Below are positions 32,680 through 41,686 of a DNA stretch of 64,000 nt, one piece after another; position 1 is the first letter of the stretch; every line of letters begins with the position of its first letter. Origin of the DNA: JAFGNV01 sp964612485. Lineage in GTDB: Bacteria > Chloroflexota > Anaerolineae > 4572-78 > J111. The notes beneath the pieces are model-generated. The model was given only the letters and a program-made list of their open reading frames with translations. It did no database searches and was not told the DNA's origin. Location: the NCBI GenBank assembly GCA_964612485.1, contig CAZTFF010000021.1, positions 30,115 to 94,114 of the forward strand, read 5' to 3'. Made by a program: the position numbers and the translations under genes.

Positions 32680-35058
32680 TTACCTGATCCGTTTTATTTT
32701 TTTGATGATAATAGTGCCCCACAATCGCCAGCGCACGCGCCGCCAGATGGTGAACTGATGTTTGCCCTGCTCGTTTGAAACGGGATGGGGACTGTAGCGG
32801 AGTCCGATAAAAGTCTGGATGAGTTGAGAAATATCGCCCGCAGCGGGGACAATTTTTTGCAAGCCCGACTCTTTTTGGCCTAAATCCTTCAGCCGGCCCA
32901 GCAAATCTGTTTCAAATTCCAGGGGGGTTGTGCCGCGGCCGGTTGACACGCCCAACAACCGGGCGCTTCGTTCCAATCGTCCTTCCAAAATTGGCACCAA
33001 CTGGTCGGCAGGGAGACGAGCCAACCGCAGGTCGCGGCCCCACACGGTTAGCAGGACTATCAGGCTCACCCCGCCCACAGCCGATAGACCCATCAGCAGG
33101 AGCTGCCACAACGGTACCGTATCCCACCACGGTAATTGATTTCTGACGGCCTGGTCCACATCAAAATCAGGTGGCAGCGTGGGAACCGCCGCAATTTTGT
33201 TGCCGCCCTCCTCTTCCCGATCCAGAGCCGAACGTCCCCCGGTCGGTTCAAAATCAATCCAGCCATACTCCGGGAAATAGACTTGCACCCAGGAGTGCGC
33301 TTCGGCTTCACGCACAACATACTGGTCTGTCCGGTAATCATAGGGACTGGGGGCGTAGCCAATCACAAACCGGGCCGGCACACCGGCAGCGCGCGCCATC
33401 ACCACCATGCTTGAGGCGTAATAATCGCAGTATCCCTTTTGTAAATCAAACAAAAAATAATCTACAACATCCCGGTTCCGCGGTGGGGTATACACCTCCA
33501 GCGAATAGGGAATCGTACGCAGATGAGCTTCGATAGCAACGGCTCGATCATAGGGCGTGGGAGCGGTAGCCGTTAGTTCCAGAGCCAGCGCGCGCGCGCG
33601 ATCGGGCACGGTTTCGGGCAATTGCAGATAGCGTTGGGTGATCCAGGTGGGATAATCGGAGCCTGCGTTTTGCAGTTGTGCCGGGGTGGGTTCGGGCAGC
33701 CAGGATTGGGCGGTGTAGGTTTCTTCGGTCTTAAGCGCCGTTCCCACCCAATCGCCGTTTGAGCGAAGATTGATCTGGCTGGGTTGGTCAACTTGCAAGG
33801 GAAATCCGCTGGTAAACAAAAAATTACCAAAAGGATCAACCAGCCGTACTGTCTGGGTGAATACGCGTCCCGGCCCCTGCGGCTCTAATTGAGGCTCGTT
33901 GGCCGCTAAATTCTCGCGTTTGATTGTGCTGGTAGACCATCCCCGCCCGGTATAACGATCAAACGTGGTGCCCATCCAATAATGGGCGTCTGCCGGTTCA
34001 GCATTTCCATATTCTATTTCTTCCGGCAGGGCAGGCGGCGGCTCATTGGTTTTGACCAGCATTACCACTTTGTGAGTCAATTCCGGCCCCGAACCAAGCA
34101 AGTGCCGGCGCGGCAGGCCGCGAGGAATTGCAGGCGGGCGATAGGCCGGCGTGGGCAAAACCCGCCGTTCCATCCCCAAAGAGGCAGCCATCTCATCAAC
34201 CTGCCGGCCCGTACTCTGGGCCAACTCTTCCTGAAATTGAAATCTGCCGATAATTTCGCTGATGGAAATATCAGGGATAACGGCGCTTAGCAAAACGCTA
34301 AAGGCAATAATGACGCCCGCCGCTACCCCAACATCCTGAGCCGTATCCGTGGCCCAATCCATCTGGCGAGTCTCCCAGCGCTGCCGGCGACGTTTCCAAC
34401 TGACGGTAGCTTGCAGCACCAAAGCCAGAAATAAAAACGCCAGCAGCGCGTTGCTGTTGATGCCGGTAAAAAACATAGCCGCCGTCAGCAAGACACCCAG
34501 CGGAATCACCGCAATCAGCGCCTGCCGGTTTTGCCACACCAGAAAGGCGGCCCAGGCCATTGCCAGCCACAAGGCCCAGCCCCAGATGAGTTGGATGGGC
34601 AGGGGGTCCGGGCTGCTTTTTTGGCCTAAATTAACCAAAAACACCCACAACCGGTTCAGGACAATAAAACTACCCTGGGCCAATGCTTCAGCCGATGTCT
34701 GCACCGGCCCGGCATCAGGCAAGCCAATAAAGTTTTGCCGCCACAGCAAAAAAACATAAATAGCTACAGCCTGGGCCACCGCCCAAAGTTTCGAGAACAG
34801 ATGGCCTACCAGTAAAAACACCACCTGAAAACCGGTGCCGGCCATCACGATCAACGCCAGCCACCAGGGAGCGCGAATATAGGCCAGCAAGCGGCCCAGC
34901 AGCAAAGCGCCCAGCATCACGCCCCCCAACAACGTGTAAGTCAACCCTTGCACCAGGATTTTCATACCGGAGATCACAATCAGCGCCAGGCCGACTAACA
35001 AAAACCAGAAAATATTTTTGAAGCGAAACAGGGGTCGTAGAAGTTGCCAGATGATCAT
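32680..35058 (-). CDS. Transmembrane transglutaminase-like protein (TgpA type)
   Basis: This 792-residue membrane protein has an N-terminal block of about six to seven helices (residues 5-240, DUF3488/TgpA_N-like). An extracytoplasmic segment with a transglutaminase core at about 500-620 follows: catalytic Cys in QKGYCDYYASSMVVMARAAG, His in EAHSWVQVYF, Asp in GWIDFEPTGG. A final membrane helix (LWQLLLMGLSAVGGVSLIVLL) and a cytoplasmic DUF4129-like tail close the protein. ATG 35058 follows GGGAGGTGCTGCA. Its first bases overlap the stop codon of the DUF58 gene, giving translational coupling. The family acts with DUF58 and MoxR proteins in the cell envelope; no MoxR gene is adjacent here. Confidence 0.9.
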   Translation of the reverse strand: MIIWQLLRPLFRFKNIFWFLLVGLALIVISGMKILVQGLTYTLLGGVMLGALLLGRLLAYIRAPWWLALIVMAGTGFQVVFLLVGHLFSKLWAVAQAVAIYVFLLWRQNFIGLPDAGPVQTSAEALAQGSFIVLNRLWVFLVNLGQKSSPDPLPIQLIWGWALWLAMAWAAFLVWQNRQALIAVIPLGVLLTAAMFFTGINSNALLAFLFLALVLQATVSWKRRRQRWETRQMDWATDTAQDVGVAAGVIIAFSVLLSAVIPDISISEIIGRFQFQEELAQSTGRQVDEMAASLGMERRVLPTPAYRPPAIPRGLPRRHLLGSGPELTHKVVMLVKTNEPPPALPEEIEYGNAEPADAHYWMGTTFDRYTGRGWSTSTIKRENLAANEPQLEPQGPGRVFTQTVRLVDPFGNFLFTSGFPLQVDQPSQINLRSNGDWVGTALKTEETYTAQSWLPEPTPAQLQNAGSDYPTWITQRYLQLPETVPDRARALALELTATAPTPYDRAVAIEAHLRTIPYSLEVYTPPRNRDVVDYFLFDLQKGYCDYYASSMVVMARAAGVPARFVIGYAPSPYDYRTDQYVVREAEAHSWVQVYFPEYGWIDFEPTGGRSALDREEEGGNKIAAVPTLPPDFDVDQAVRNQLPWWDTVPLWQLLLMGLSAVGGVSLIVLLTVWGRDLRLARLPADQLVPILEGRLERSARLLGVSTGRGTTPLEFETDLLGRLKDLGQKESGLQKIVPAAGDISQLIQTFIGLRYSPHPVSNEQGKHQFTIWRRVRWRLWGTIIIKKIKRIR

Positions 35059-36350
35059 TGCAGCACCTCCCACTCGCCTTGCGGGCGATGAACGGCAATG
35101 GCTCGCCCCAGCGCGGACGTTGTCCATTCCCAGCGCCCCTCGGCCTCGGCGGGATCAACGGACGGTTTCAAAAGTGCCGGTTCCAACAGATAAGCCGTCA
35201 CGCTCTGCCGGATCAGTAGTTCGTGAAACGCTTCTTTTTCCGTGCGACCACCGCCTTCAGGTGTCTCGTTACCCGTCAGCAGCATGACCGTAGGCACCAG
35301 ATCACGTTGTTTAAGCAGCAGCAGCGGGTTCAGCCAGCCGACGCTGGGGGAGGGCGTAATCACGATCACACTGGCCGAATGCCCCAGCGAATCGCCGGCG
35401 CGCTGCAACAACGATTCTAACGAGTACAAGCCGGTATCAATGGTAGCCAGTTCTCGCAGCACCAGCCAGCGCTGGGCATCGCCGCGCGCGGGCGGCAGCC
35501 AGACGTGTTGGTCGCTGTGAGCGATCAGGCCCACGGCATGCCCATCTTCCAGCCCGCGTTCCAGCAGCGACGCGGCCAGGGTGATGCTCTGTTCCAAGGT
35601 TGATTCATCACCTTCCCCGCTGTGAACATCTTCGGCCAGATCAAGAATGATCCACCAGTTTCCGGTGGGGGAGCCATCAAACGTACGCACATATAATTCA
35701 TCGCGGCGAGCGGTGGTGGGCCAGTGGATCAGCCGCAAGCTGTCGCCCGGCACGTGGGGCCGAATAGATGTGGCTAAAATGGTAGGTTGGGGCGCATAGG
35801 GCCGGGGGCGTCCCTCACTGACCTGGCCGCCGGGCGCTACCTGAATGCCGGGCAGGTCCAACACCGGGGGCAGCACCATCAACGGCACCGTGGCCGGATT
35901 GTGTTGGGTGACCACAAAGAACCCCAACGGATCGCCCATCCGTAAAGTGGTAGGCCCCAGGTTAAAGACCCCCCGCTGATGGCACACGCCCGACACCATC
36001 CACTGGCTGCGGCTGTCGCCCTCAACCCCGGTCACGCGATTGGGGGTGTAGCCGGGTACGGTCGAATGATCGTCGATTTCAGCCCAAAGCACCGGCAGCG
36101 GGCCATAATTATGCAAAGTAAAACGCTCTTCCAGCCGGTCGCCGACCCGGGTCCAGGTGTAACGCTTTTCGCGCGTTAAACGGACGTGGTGCTGCATCTG
36201 TTTGGCCCAGATCCATCCTGCTGCCAATGTAACGCCCAAAGCTACGATAATGGTGATCCAAACCTTAGACGGCGATAAAAATTGCGCTACGGCCAAAATC
36301 ACCAGCAAAACAACCAGCGGCCAGCCGTTAAATTTCAATGTTGAGGCCAT
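35055..36350 (-). CDS. DUF58 domain protein
   Basis: This is a 431-residue protein. Two hydrophobic segments near the N-terminus (residues 8-50) anchor it. A beta-rich extracellular-type region follows (RLEERFTLHNYGPLPVLWAE and PTTLRMGDPLGFFVVTQ), and then the DUF58 core. Signatures are RPYAPQPTILATSIRPHVPG, SLRLIHWPTTARRDELYVR and WIILDLAEDVH, which resembles a degenerate VWA/MIDAS start. It is encoded directly upstream of, and overlapping, the transglutaminase gene, a widely conserved pair. Upstream of the ATG there is no obvious promoter. Confidence 0.88.
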   Translation of the reverse strand: MASTLKFNGWPLVVLLVILAVAQFLSPSKVWITIIVALGVTLAAGWIWAKQMQHHVRLTREKRYTWTRVGDRLEERFTLHNYGPLPVLWAEIDDHSTVPGYTPNRVTGVEGDSRSQWMVSGVCHQRGVFNLGPTTLRMGDPLGFFVVTQHNPATVPLMVLPPVLDLPGIQVAPGGQVSEGRPRPYAPQPTILATSIRPHVPGDSLRLIHWPTTARRDELYVRTFDGSPTGNWWIILDLAEDVHSGEGDESTLEQSITLAASLLERGLEDGHAVGLIAHSDQHVWLPPARGDAQRWLVLRELATIDTGLYSLESLLQRAGDSLGHSASVIVITPSPSVGWLNPLLLLKQRDLVPTVMLLTGNETPEGGGRTEKEAFHELLIRQSVTAYLLEPALLKPSVDPAEAEGRWEWTTSALGRAIAVHRPQGEWEVLQ

Positions 36351-36447
36351 AATTTGTTACTCTGAGCATAAGAAACATTTTTGATTCCTGATATTCTAAC
36401 CCATTTTGCTTACATCCCAAAGAATGAATGTGTGTCTACGAGCCAAC

Positions 36448-36475
36448 AAAAAAGGCCACGTTTTTAACGTGACCT
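36448..36475 (-). terminator. Intrinsic terminator of uvrA
   Basis: On the minus strand AGGTCACGTT-AAA-AACGTGGCCT forms a 10-bp stem (one G-T pair), followed by TTTTTTG. It is located 107 bp beyond the uvrA stop, on the far side of a fold-back repeat. Confidence 0.75.
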
Positions 36476-36493
36476 GACACTGAAAATAGTTTT

Positions 36494-36572
36494 GCATGTC
36501 GCTCCGAGCGTTAGCGAGGAGTCTCCCCCCTCCAATACCAGGAGATTCTTCGCTTCGCTCAGAGTGGCATGC
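36494..36572. repeat. 79-bp fold-back repeat behind uvrA
   Basis: Two 32-33-bp arms starting GCATGTCGCTCCGAGCG and ending CGCTCAGAGTGGCATGC are inverse complements with a few mismatches; a 14-base centre separates them. The arm text (ATTCTTCGCTTCGCTCAGAGTGGCA) is related to the ATTCTTCACTCCGCG...CAGAATGACA arm of the 1433-1592 element. Confidence 0.7.
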
Positions 36573-36581
36573 CGGGTATTA

Positions 36582-39554
36582 TCACGCCACCAACTGCGGC
36601 TGAACCGGTTCCGGCTGGGACGGTTCGACGCCGTTGCGGCGCCGGCGATCCAGTTCCAGCACAGTTTGCAGAAACTGGCCGGTGTAACTACCGGTAGCTT
36701 CGGTAATTGCTTCCGGCGTACCGGCGGCAATAATTTGGCCGCCCTCGTCGCCGCCCTCCGGCCCCAGGTCCACAATCCAGTCGGCGCTTTTGATCACGTC
36801 CAGGTTGTGCTCGATGACGATGACGGTGTTGCCGGCGTCGGTCAGCCGGTGCAGCACATCCAGCAATTTCTGGATGTCGGCAAAATGAAGGCCGGTGGTC
36901 GGCTCATCCAAAATATAAACGGTGTCGCCCGTGGCCACGCGAGAAAGCTCTTTGGCCAGTTTGACCCGCTGGGCCTCGCCGCCGGAGAGGGTGGTGGCGC
37001 TCTGGCCCAATTTGATGTAATCGAGGCCCACATCGTGCAGGGTGGTCAAAATCCGCTTGACCGGCGGGATATTTTCAAAAAATTGCAAGGCCTCGGCCAC
37101 GTCCATATTCAGCACATCGGCAATGCTTTTGCCTTTGTATTTAATTTGCAGCGTTTCCCGGTTAAAACGAGTGCCTTTGCACACGTCGCATCGCACCCAC
37201 ACATCGGGCAAAAAGTGCATCTCAACCACTTTCTGGCCGTAGCCGGAACATGCCTCGCAGCGCCCGCCCTTCACGTTAAAACTGAAACGGCCCGGCTTGT
37301 AACCGCGCGTTTTGGCCTCCGGCGTTTCGGCAAAGAGCTTGCGGATGTGATCCCACACCTTCACGTAGGTGGCGGGATTGCTGCGCGGGGTGCGGCCAAT
37401 GGGGTCCTGGGTGATGTGGATCACTTTGTTGACCTGGTCCACGCCGTCCAGCCGCTGGTAGGGGCCGGGATGCGCCTGCGCCTGGTGCAGGGTGCGGGCC
37501 AGGGCCGGGTAAAGCGTTTCGGTGATGAGGCTGCTCTTGCCGCTGCCGCTCACGCCGGTAACGCAGGTAAAGCAGCCCAACGGGAAGCGGGCGTCAACGT
37601 GGTGCAGGTTGTGATGCGTGACCCCGCCAATCTCAAGCCAGCGGTTATTGGCATCGCGCCGGCCGTTGCCGGAAACCACGGCCAGATCGCCGGACAGGTA
37701 GCGCCCGGTCAGCGAGCCGCCATCACCTAAAATACCCGCCGGCGGGCCGGCAAAAACGATCTCTCCGCCGCTGATACCCGCGCCGGGGCCAAAATCCACA
37801 ATCCAGTCGGCGGACTCCATCGTTTCCTGGTCGTGCTCCACCACGATCACGGTGTTGCCCAGATCCCGCAGCCGCAGCAGCGAGTCGAGCAGGCGGCGGT
37901 TATCCCGCTGGTGCAGGCCGATGGACGGCTCATCCAAAATATACATCACCCCCACCAGGCCGGAGCCAATTTGCGAAGCCAGACGGATGCGCTGCCCCTC
38001 CCCGCCGGAGAGCGACGGCGCGGGCCGGTCCAGGGTGAGATAGTGCAGCCCCACATCGAGCATGAACTTCACCCGGTCGTGAATTTCTTTGAACAGTTCC
38101 TCGCCAATTTCCAGTTCTTTGGCCGTTAGAGCAATCACAGGCCGCTCGCTGTCAACCGCGCGATCATCCTCACAACTACGCCCGCCCTCCCCCGCTTGCG
38201 GATCACTATTCATCAGTTCGCACACCCAACCGTAGGCTTCGGCCACATTCATCCCGGTCACTTCGGAGATGTTGAAGCCGCCCACGGTCACGGCCCCGGC
38301 TTCGGGCCGCAGCCGGTGGCCGCGGCAGGTGGGGCACGGCTGCTGGCTGAGATAACGGCTGTAATATTCGCGCATGCCTTCCGATTTGGTTTCTTTGTAG
38401 CGGCGGCGGGTGGCGCTGATCACGCCCTCGTAGGGCCAGGAGCCGGTGAAGTTTTGGCTGCGATATTGAAATTTGATGCTGCGGTTGCCGTGCAAAATCA
38501 GGTCTTTGACTTCTTGTGGCAGCTCGGTCCAGGGGGTATCCAGGCTGATGTTGAAGCGGCGGGCAATCTGCCCGGCAATTTGCCTGGCCCAACTTTTCTT
38601 TTTTGACAACTCGCCCCAGGGCAGCACCGCGCCCTCGTTGATGGATTTGGCCGGGTTGACGAACAGGTTGGGATCGAACTCCAGTTGAAAGCCCAGGCCG
38701 TTGCAATCGGGGCACATGCCCAGCGGCGAGTTAAAACTGAACATCTGGGGCGTAAGTTCGGGAAAACTGAGGCCGCAATGGGCGCAGGCATTTTGCTCGG
38801 AAAGCAGCAACTCGTCGCCATCAATAATATCAACAATCACCATCCCGTCGCCCCAGGCCAGGGCGGTTTCCACGGAATCGGCCAGGCGGGTGGCAAAATC
38901 ATCATCCGGCTTGTCGGGGATGACCAGCCGGTCCACCACCAATTCAATATCGTGTTTTTTGTTTTTAGCCAGTTTGAGACGCTGGTCCAGATCGGAGATC
39001 ACGCCGTCGATGCGGGCGCGGGCAAAGCCATCGGCCCGGGCCTGGGCCAGCGTTTCCTCAAAGGTGCCCTTACGCCCCCGCGCGATGGGGGTCAACAATT
39101 GAAAACGGGTGCCGGGGGCCAGGGCGGCCACCTGCTCGATGATCTGCTGGGCGCTCTGCTGTTTGACCTCGCGCCCGCAGTTGTAGCAGTGGGGCGTGCC
39201 CACGCGGGCAAAGAGCACGCGCAGGTAATCGTACACCTCGGTGACGGTTCCCACCGTACTGCGCGGGTTTTTGCTGACCGCTTTCTGCTCGATGGCAATG
39301 GCCGGGCTGAGGCCGCCAATGTAATCGACCTTGGGTTTTTCCATTTGCCCCAGAAATTGGCGGGCGTAGGCCGACAGGCTTTCCACGTAGCGGCGCTGCC
39401 CTTCGGCGTACAGCGTATCAAACGCCAACGACGATTTGCCGCTGCCGCTCACGCCGGTAAACACGATCATGTTGTTGCGCGGCAGTTCCAGGTCGATGCT
39501 TTTGAGGTTGTGTTCCTTGGCGCCTTTAACGACGATGGTATCATTTTGGGTCAT
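36582..39554 (-). CDS. uvrA: Excinuclease ABC subunit A
   Basis: This 990-residue damage-recognition ATPase belongs to nucleotide excision repair (cytoplasm, partner UvrB). It is two fused ABC modules. The first Walker A is GVSGSGKSSLAFDTLYAEGQ with QFLGQMEKPK; the second is GVSGSGKSSLITETLYP. The signature motifs are LSGGEGQRIRLASQIGSG and LSGGEAQRVKLAKELSR. Zinc sites are CAHCG...CPDCNG and CEACSGYGQ...CDVC. The protein is some 40 residues longer than typical UvrA, partly from an acidic/serine segment SDPQAGEGGRSCEDDRAVDS before the first signature motif. It is a single gene with a clear terminator. Confidence 0.97.
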   Translation of the reverse strand: MTQNDTIVVKGAKEHNLKSIDLELPRNNMIVFTGVSGSGKSSLAFDTLYAEGQRRYVESLSAYARQFLGQMEKPKVDYIGGLSPAIAIEQKAVSKNPRSTVGTVTEVYDYLRVLFARVGTPHCYNCGREVKQQSAQQIIEQVAALAPGTRFQLLTPIARGRKGTFEETLAQARADGFARARIDGVISDLDQRLKLAKNKKHDIELVVDRLVIPDKPDDDFATRLADSVETALAWGDGMVIVDIIDGDELLLSEQNACAHCGLSFPELTPQMFSFNSPLGMCPDCNGLGFQLEFDPNLFVNPAKSINEGAVLPWGELSKKKSWARQIAGQIARRFNISLDTPWTELPQEVKDLILHGNRSIKFQYRSQNFTGSWPYEGVISATRRRYKETKSEGMREYYSRYLSQQPCPTCRGHRLRPEAGAVTVGGFNISEVTGMNVAEAYGWVCELMNSDPQAGEGGRSCEDDRAVDSERPVIALTAKELEIGEELFKEIHDRVKFMLDVGLHYLTLDRPAPSLSGGEGQRIRLASQIGSGLVGVMYILDEPSIGLHQRDNRRLLDSLLRLRDLGNTVIVVEHDQETMESADWIVDFGPGAGISGGEIVFAGPPAGILGDGGSLTGRYLSGDLAVVSGNGRRDANNRWLEIGGVTHHNLHHVDARFPLGCFTCVTGVSGSGKSSLITETLYPALARTLHQAQAHPGPYQRLDGVDQVNKVIHITQDPIGRTPRSNPATYVKVWDHIRKLFAETPEAKTRGYKPGRFSFNVKGGRCEACSGYGQKVVEMHFLPDVWVRCDVCKGTRFNRETLQIKYKGKSIADVLNMDVAEALQFFENIPPVKRILTTLHDVGLDYIKLGQSATTLSGGEAQRVKLAKELSRVATGDTVYILDEPTTGLHFADIQKLLDVLHRLTDAGNTVIVIEHNLDVIKSADWIVDLGPEGGDEGGQIIAAGTPEAITEATGSYTGQFLQTVLELDRRRRNGVEPSQPEPVQPQLVA

Positions 39555-39715
39555 GGTTGACAGGGTACTCCGTTTTAGGGTAGTATGCAGGGTAGCAAGG
39601 TTGCAAGGTAGCAGGTAGCAGGGCTGCCGATAGTAAGGTAACAGGCTAGCCTTAGAGAGATGTGAAAAAGTGTGACAGGTTGCTGCTTTGCCCCCAACTT
39701 GACATAGTTAGAACA

Positions 39716-39737
39716 AATATTCTGACAATCGAATATT
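39716..39737. promoter_or_regulatory. Inverted repeat upstream of uvrA
   Basis: AATATTC, 8 bp, GAATATT is a perfect 7-bp inverted repeat about 165 bp upstream of the uvrA ATG, abutting a possible uvrA promoter. It could be an operator, but I cannot link it to a known SOS box. Confidence 0.4.
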
Positions 39738-39763
39738 GTAGCACAAGACCAGTTATCAAACAA
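39735..39763 (-). promoter_or_regulatory. Possible uvrA promoter
   Basis: Minus strand TTGTTT, 17 bp, TACAAT. It overlaps one half of the AATATTC inverted repeat. The rest of the 365-bp region (39555-39919) holds a degenerate GGTAGCAGGTAGCAGGG low-complexity tract (about 39585-39650) and nothing coding. Confidence 0.35.
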
Positions 39764-39919
39764 AAACTATTCTATTATCGGGTGTATCTCAGTTTTGGGG
39801 CAAGGTGACAAATCACCGCTGAGCACGCAGAGATGTTCACAGAGAATTTCTAAAAAGGACTTTGCCCGCCTCACCTTTTGCTTCTATTCCGCGGGGAACT
39901 TTCGGCCACGCTCTCCCAT

Positions 39920-40300
39920 CTATGCCTCAATAATCCGTACGGCGTATTGCTTGATTCGGGGATTTCTTGTAATCAGGATAAGCTTCTCTGTTTGGGCCTG
40001 GGCTACCAGTAGCCGGTCAAAGGGGTCTTGATGATGTCGAGGCAAATTCTCAATGGCCAGGGCGTGTTCCGTGGTAATGTCCAGCGGGGTAAAGCGATGG
40101 GCTTTCAGTTCCTCCAGGTAACTTCCATCCGGCAGAGACAACTTTCCAATCGCCTTTTTGATCGAAATCTCCCAGGCGGTGGCGGCGCTCACAAATACCA
40201 GATTGCTACCATCGGTAATGGCCGCGCGAGCTTCCTGGGAAAGGTTGGGATTATCATCCACCGCCCACAAAAATGTATGGGTATCAAGCAAGAGATTCAT
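39920..40300 (-). CDS. PIN-domain toxin (VapC family)
   Basis: This 126-residue PIN-domain ribonuclease is the toxin of a type II toxin-antitoxin pair. The acidic active-site residues are visible: D6 in LLLDTHTFLW, E in SAATAWEISIKKAIGKL, D in HHQDPFDRLLVAQA, and the final T/N-R pair in LILITRNPRI. This arrangement (DTHTFLW...DPFDRLLVAQA) is the VapC subgroup paired with Phd/YefM-type antitoxins. The ATG lies inside the last codons of the antitoxin gene (17-bp overlap), which enforces coupled translation. Confidence 0.92.
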   Translation of the reverse strand: MNLLLDTHTFLWAVDDNPNLSQEARAAITDGSNLVFVSAATAWEISIKKAIGKLSLPDGSYLEELKAHRFTPLDITTEHALAIENLPRHHQDPFDRLLVAQAQTEKLILITRNPRIKQYAVRIIEA

Positions 40301-40547
40301 TGTCTTCCCCCTCCCCGGTAAGAAGATTCAACGCCTCATCAGGCAGGTCATCAAAATCATCGGCCATCCAGATTTTGCCTTTCCATTGGCCGGCTCCCAA
40401 CGTGCGGGGAGTGGTGTCCTGGGTGTATGGAACCAGTTTGGCCACAGGTTTGCCCGCTTTCCCAATAACAACTTCCTGGCCGTTCAATACTTGTTCAATT
40501 AATTTGGACAACGTTGCTTTGGTTTCTGAGATATTAATAATATGCAT
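40284..40547 (-). CDS. Antitoxin of the Phd/YefM family
   Basis: This 87-residue antitoxin has the N-terminal DNA-binding/dimerisation fold HIINISETKATLSKLIEQVL and GQEVVIGKAGKPVAKLVPY, which are classic Phd/YefM features. An acidic C-terminal tail (ADDFDDLPDEALNLL) would wrap the VapC toxin. The start at ATG 40547 has GGAGGAGTC immediately upstream; earlier in-frame ATG positions lack a site. Together with the downstream PIN gene it forms a complete pair, probably autorepressed from its own promoter. Confidence 0.92.
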   Translation of the reverse strand: MHIINISETKATLSKLIEQVLNGQEVVIGKAGKPVAKLVPYTQDTTPRTLGAGQWKGKIWMADDFDDLPDEALNLLTGEGEDNESLA

Positions 40548-40680
40548 TGACTCCTCCGTTATTTGTTGAGATTTATTTTCATTTATATTATAGTCTGGTC
40601 TGGTCTCCAAAAAATCTCTCCGTTATAGCGATATTAGCTACCCAATATAAGCCGTCATACCGCAAGCGTTCAACAATAAA

Positions 40681-40710
40681 AAAGGCGAGAGTCTAAAGTT
40701 CTCGCCTTTT
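40681..40710 (-). terminator. Bidirectional hairpin terminator
   Basis: AAAGGCGAGA-gtctaaagt-TCTCGCCTTTT: a 7-bp stem extended by A/T pairs, with T-runs on both strands. Best placed to end the minus-strand zinc-ribbon gene (stop at 40756). Confidence 0.8.
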
Positions 40711-40755
40711 GCTTTCACACTTTCGATGGTCTGTCGTCAGTTGCCAGTGGTCAAC

Positions 40756-41409
40756 TCACGCCGCGCCGGCCTCGGTTTGGGGACGGTCGGCGGTATCGAC
40801 CGGCGGGGTGGTGGGCACGGTCTCCTGGTTGGGGCGGTGGTCCACCGGGAGCTGTTCCACAGTTTCCGGCGCCGATTCCGCTTCAACCGGTTTGGTTTCT
40901 GCCGGCACTTCTTCGGCCACCATCAGGCCGCTATCCTCATCGCGGTCGTGGTCCGCCGGCAGGGTGGCCACGTGCGTACCACAGAAGGGGCACACATTCC
41001 AGCTCAGGTGCAAGCCGTTTTGGCAGTTGGGGCAAATCTTCTTCAAGGTGGTGTGGCAATCAGGGCAGAGGAGCCACTCCTCTTTCACCTGTCGCGAGCA
41101 GCCGGGGCAGCGGGGCCGCTCTTCCAAATCTTGCAGCAGCGCCTCTTCTTCCAGTGAGCGTTCATACAACTCGGCCAGCGTAACCGGAGGCCGCAGCAAA
41201 AAATAGAGGATCAAACCCAACGGGCCAAAAATCGTTACCATCAAGGTGGCCAAAACAATGGCAAACACATCCCGCGAGCGGGAACGCATATCCCGAAACG
41301 TCCACACGATCAGGCTGATCCACAAAGCAATAAAAAACGCGCCTCCAAAGGCCAGCAAAAGCTGTAACCCCGTCATCACAAAGGAGGGAATTTGAATTTC
41401 AGATGGCAT
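40756..41409 (-). CDS. Membrane protein with double zinc ribbon
   Basis: This is a 217-residue protein. Two membrane helices (TGLQLLLAFGGAFFIALWISL and VFAIVLATLMVTIFGPLGLIL) are followed by a cytoplasmic part with two zinc-ribbon knuckle pairs: RCPGCSRQV...LCPDCHTT and ICPNCQNG...VCPFCGTH. The remaining 70 residues are acidic, Pro/Thr-rich and low complexity. This zinc-ribbon fold is common in small bacterial membrane proteins of unknown role, and I cannot say more. The ATG has AGGAG 7 bases upstream. A palindromic repeat lies upstream, between this gene and mnmG. Confidence 0.75.
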   Translation of the reverse strand: MPSEIQIPSFVMTGLQLLLAFGGAFFIALWISLIVWTFRDMRSRSRDVFAIVLATLMVTIFGPLGLILYFLLRPPVTLAELYERSLEEEALLQDLEERPRCPGCSRQVKEEWLLCPDCHTTLKKICPNCQNGLHLSWNVCPFCGTHVATLPADHDRDEDSGLMVAEEVPAETKPVEAESAPETVEQLPVDHRPNQETVPTTPPVDTADRPQTEAGAA

Positions 41410-41471
41410 AAAAACTCCTCAATTTAATTCGATGTGCAAACGCAAACCGGTTTTCATAAGACGGTGACTAC

Positions 41472-41595
41472 GCAGGTCACAGAGTTGCACGGAGAAGACA
41501 CAGAGTTACACGGAGAATTTTTTCAAATTTTTCTCTGTGAATCTCTACGCCTCTCCTGAGTCGCATCTCCTCTGTGTAACCTCTGTATAACCTGA
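41472..41595. repeat. CACAGAG-type palindromic repeat, copy 3
   Basis: The left arm GCAGGTCACAGAGTTGCACG, followed by GAGAAGACACAGAGTTACAC, pairs with the right arm TCTCTGTGAATCTCTACGCC ... CTCTGTGTAACCTCTG, TATAACCTGAG. Same family as the copies at 10034 and 15439, with an A/T-rich centre. Confidence 0.7.
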
Positions 41596-41686
41596 GCAGT
41601 TACATAGTCATATTACGACTCCGGCATTATACCACATCTCGGCCAGGACAAAAGATTGGGGGTCAACTTTGACCCACAGCAAACCG

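Noticed and set aside
36492..37730. 412-codon plus-strand frame opposite uvrA
   Set aside because: Shadow of uvrA; no family resemblance and no start signals.
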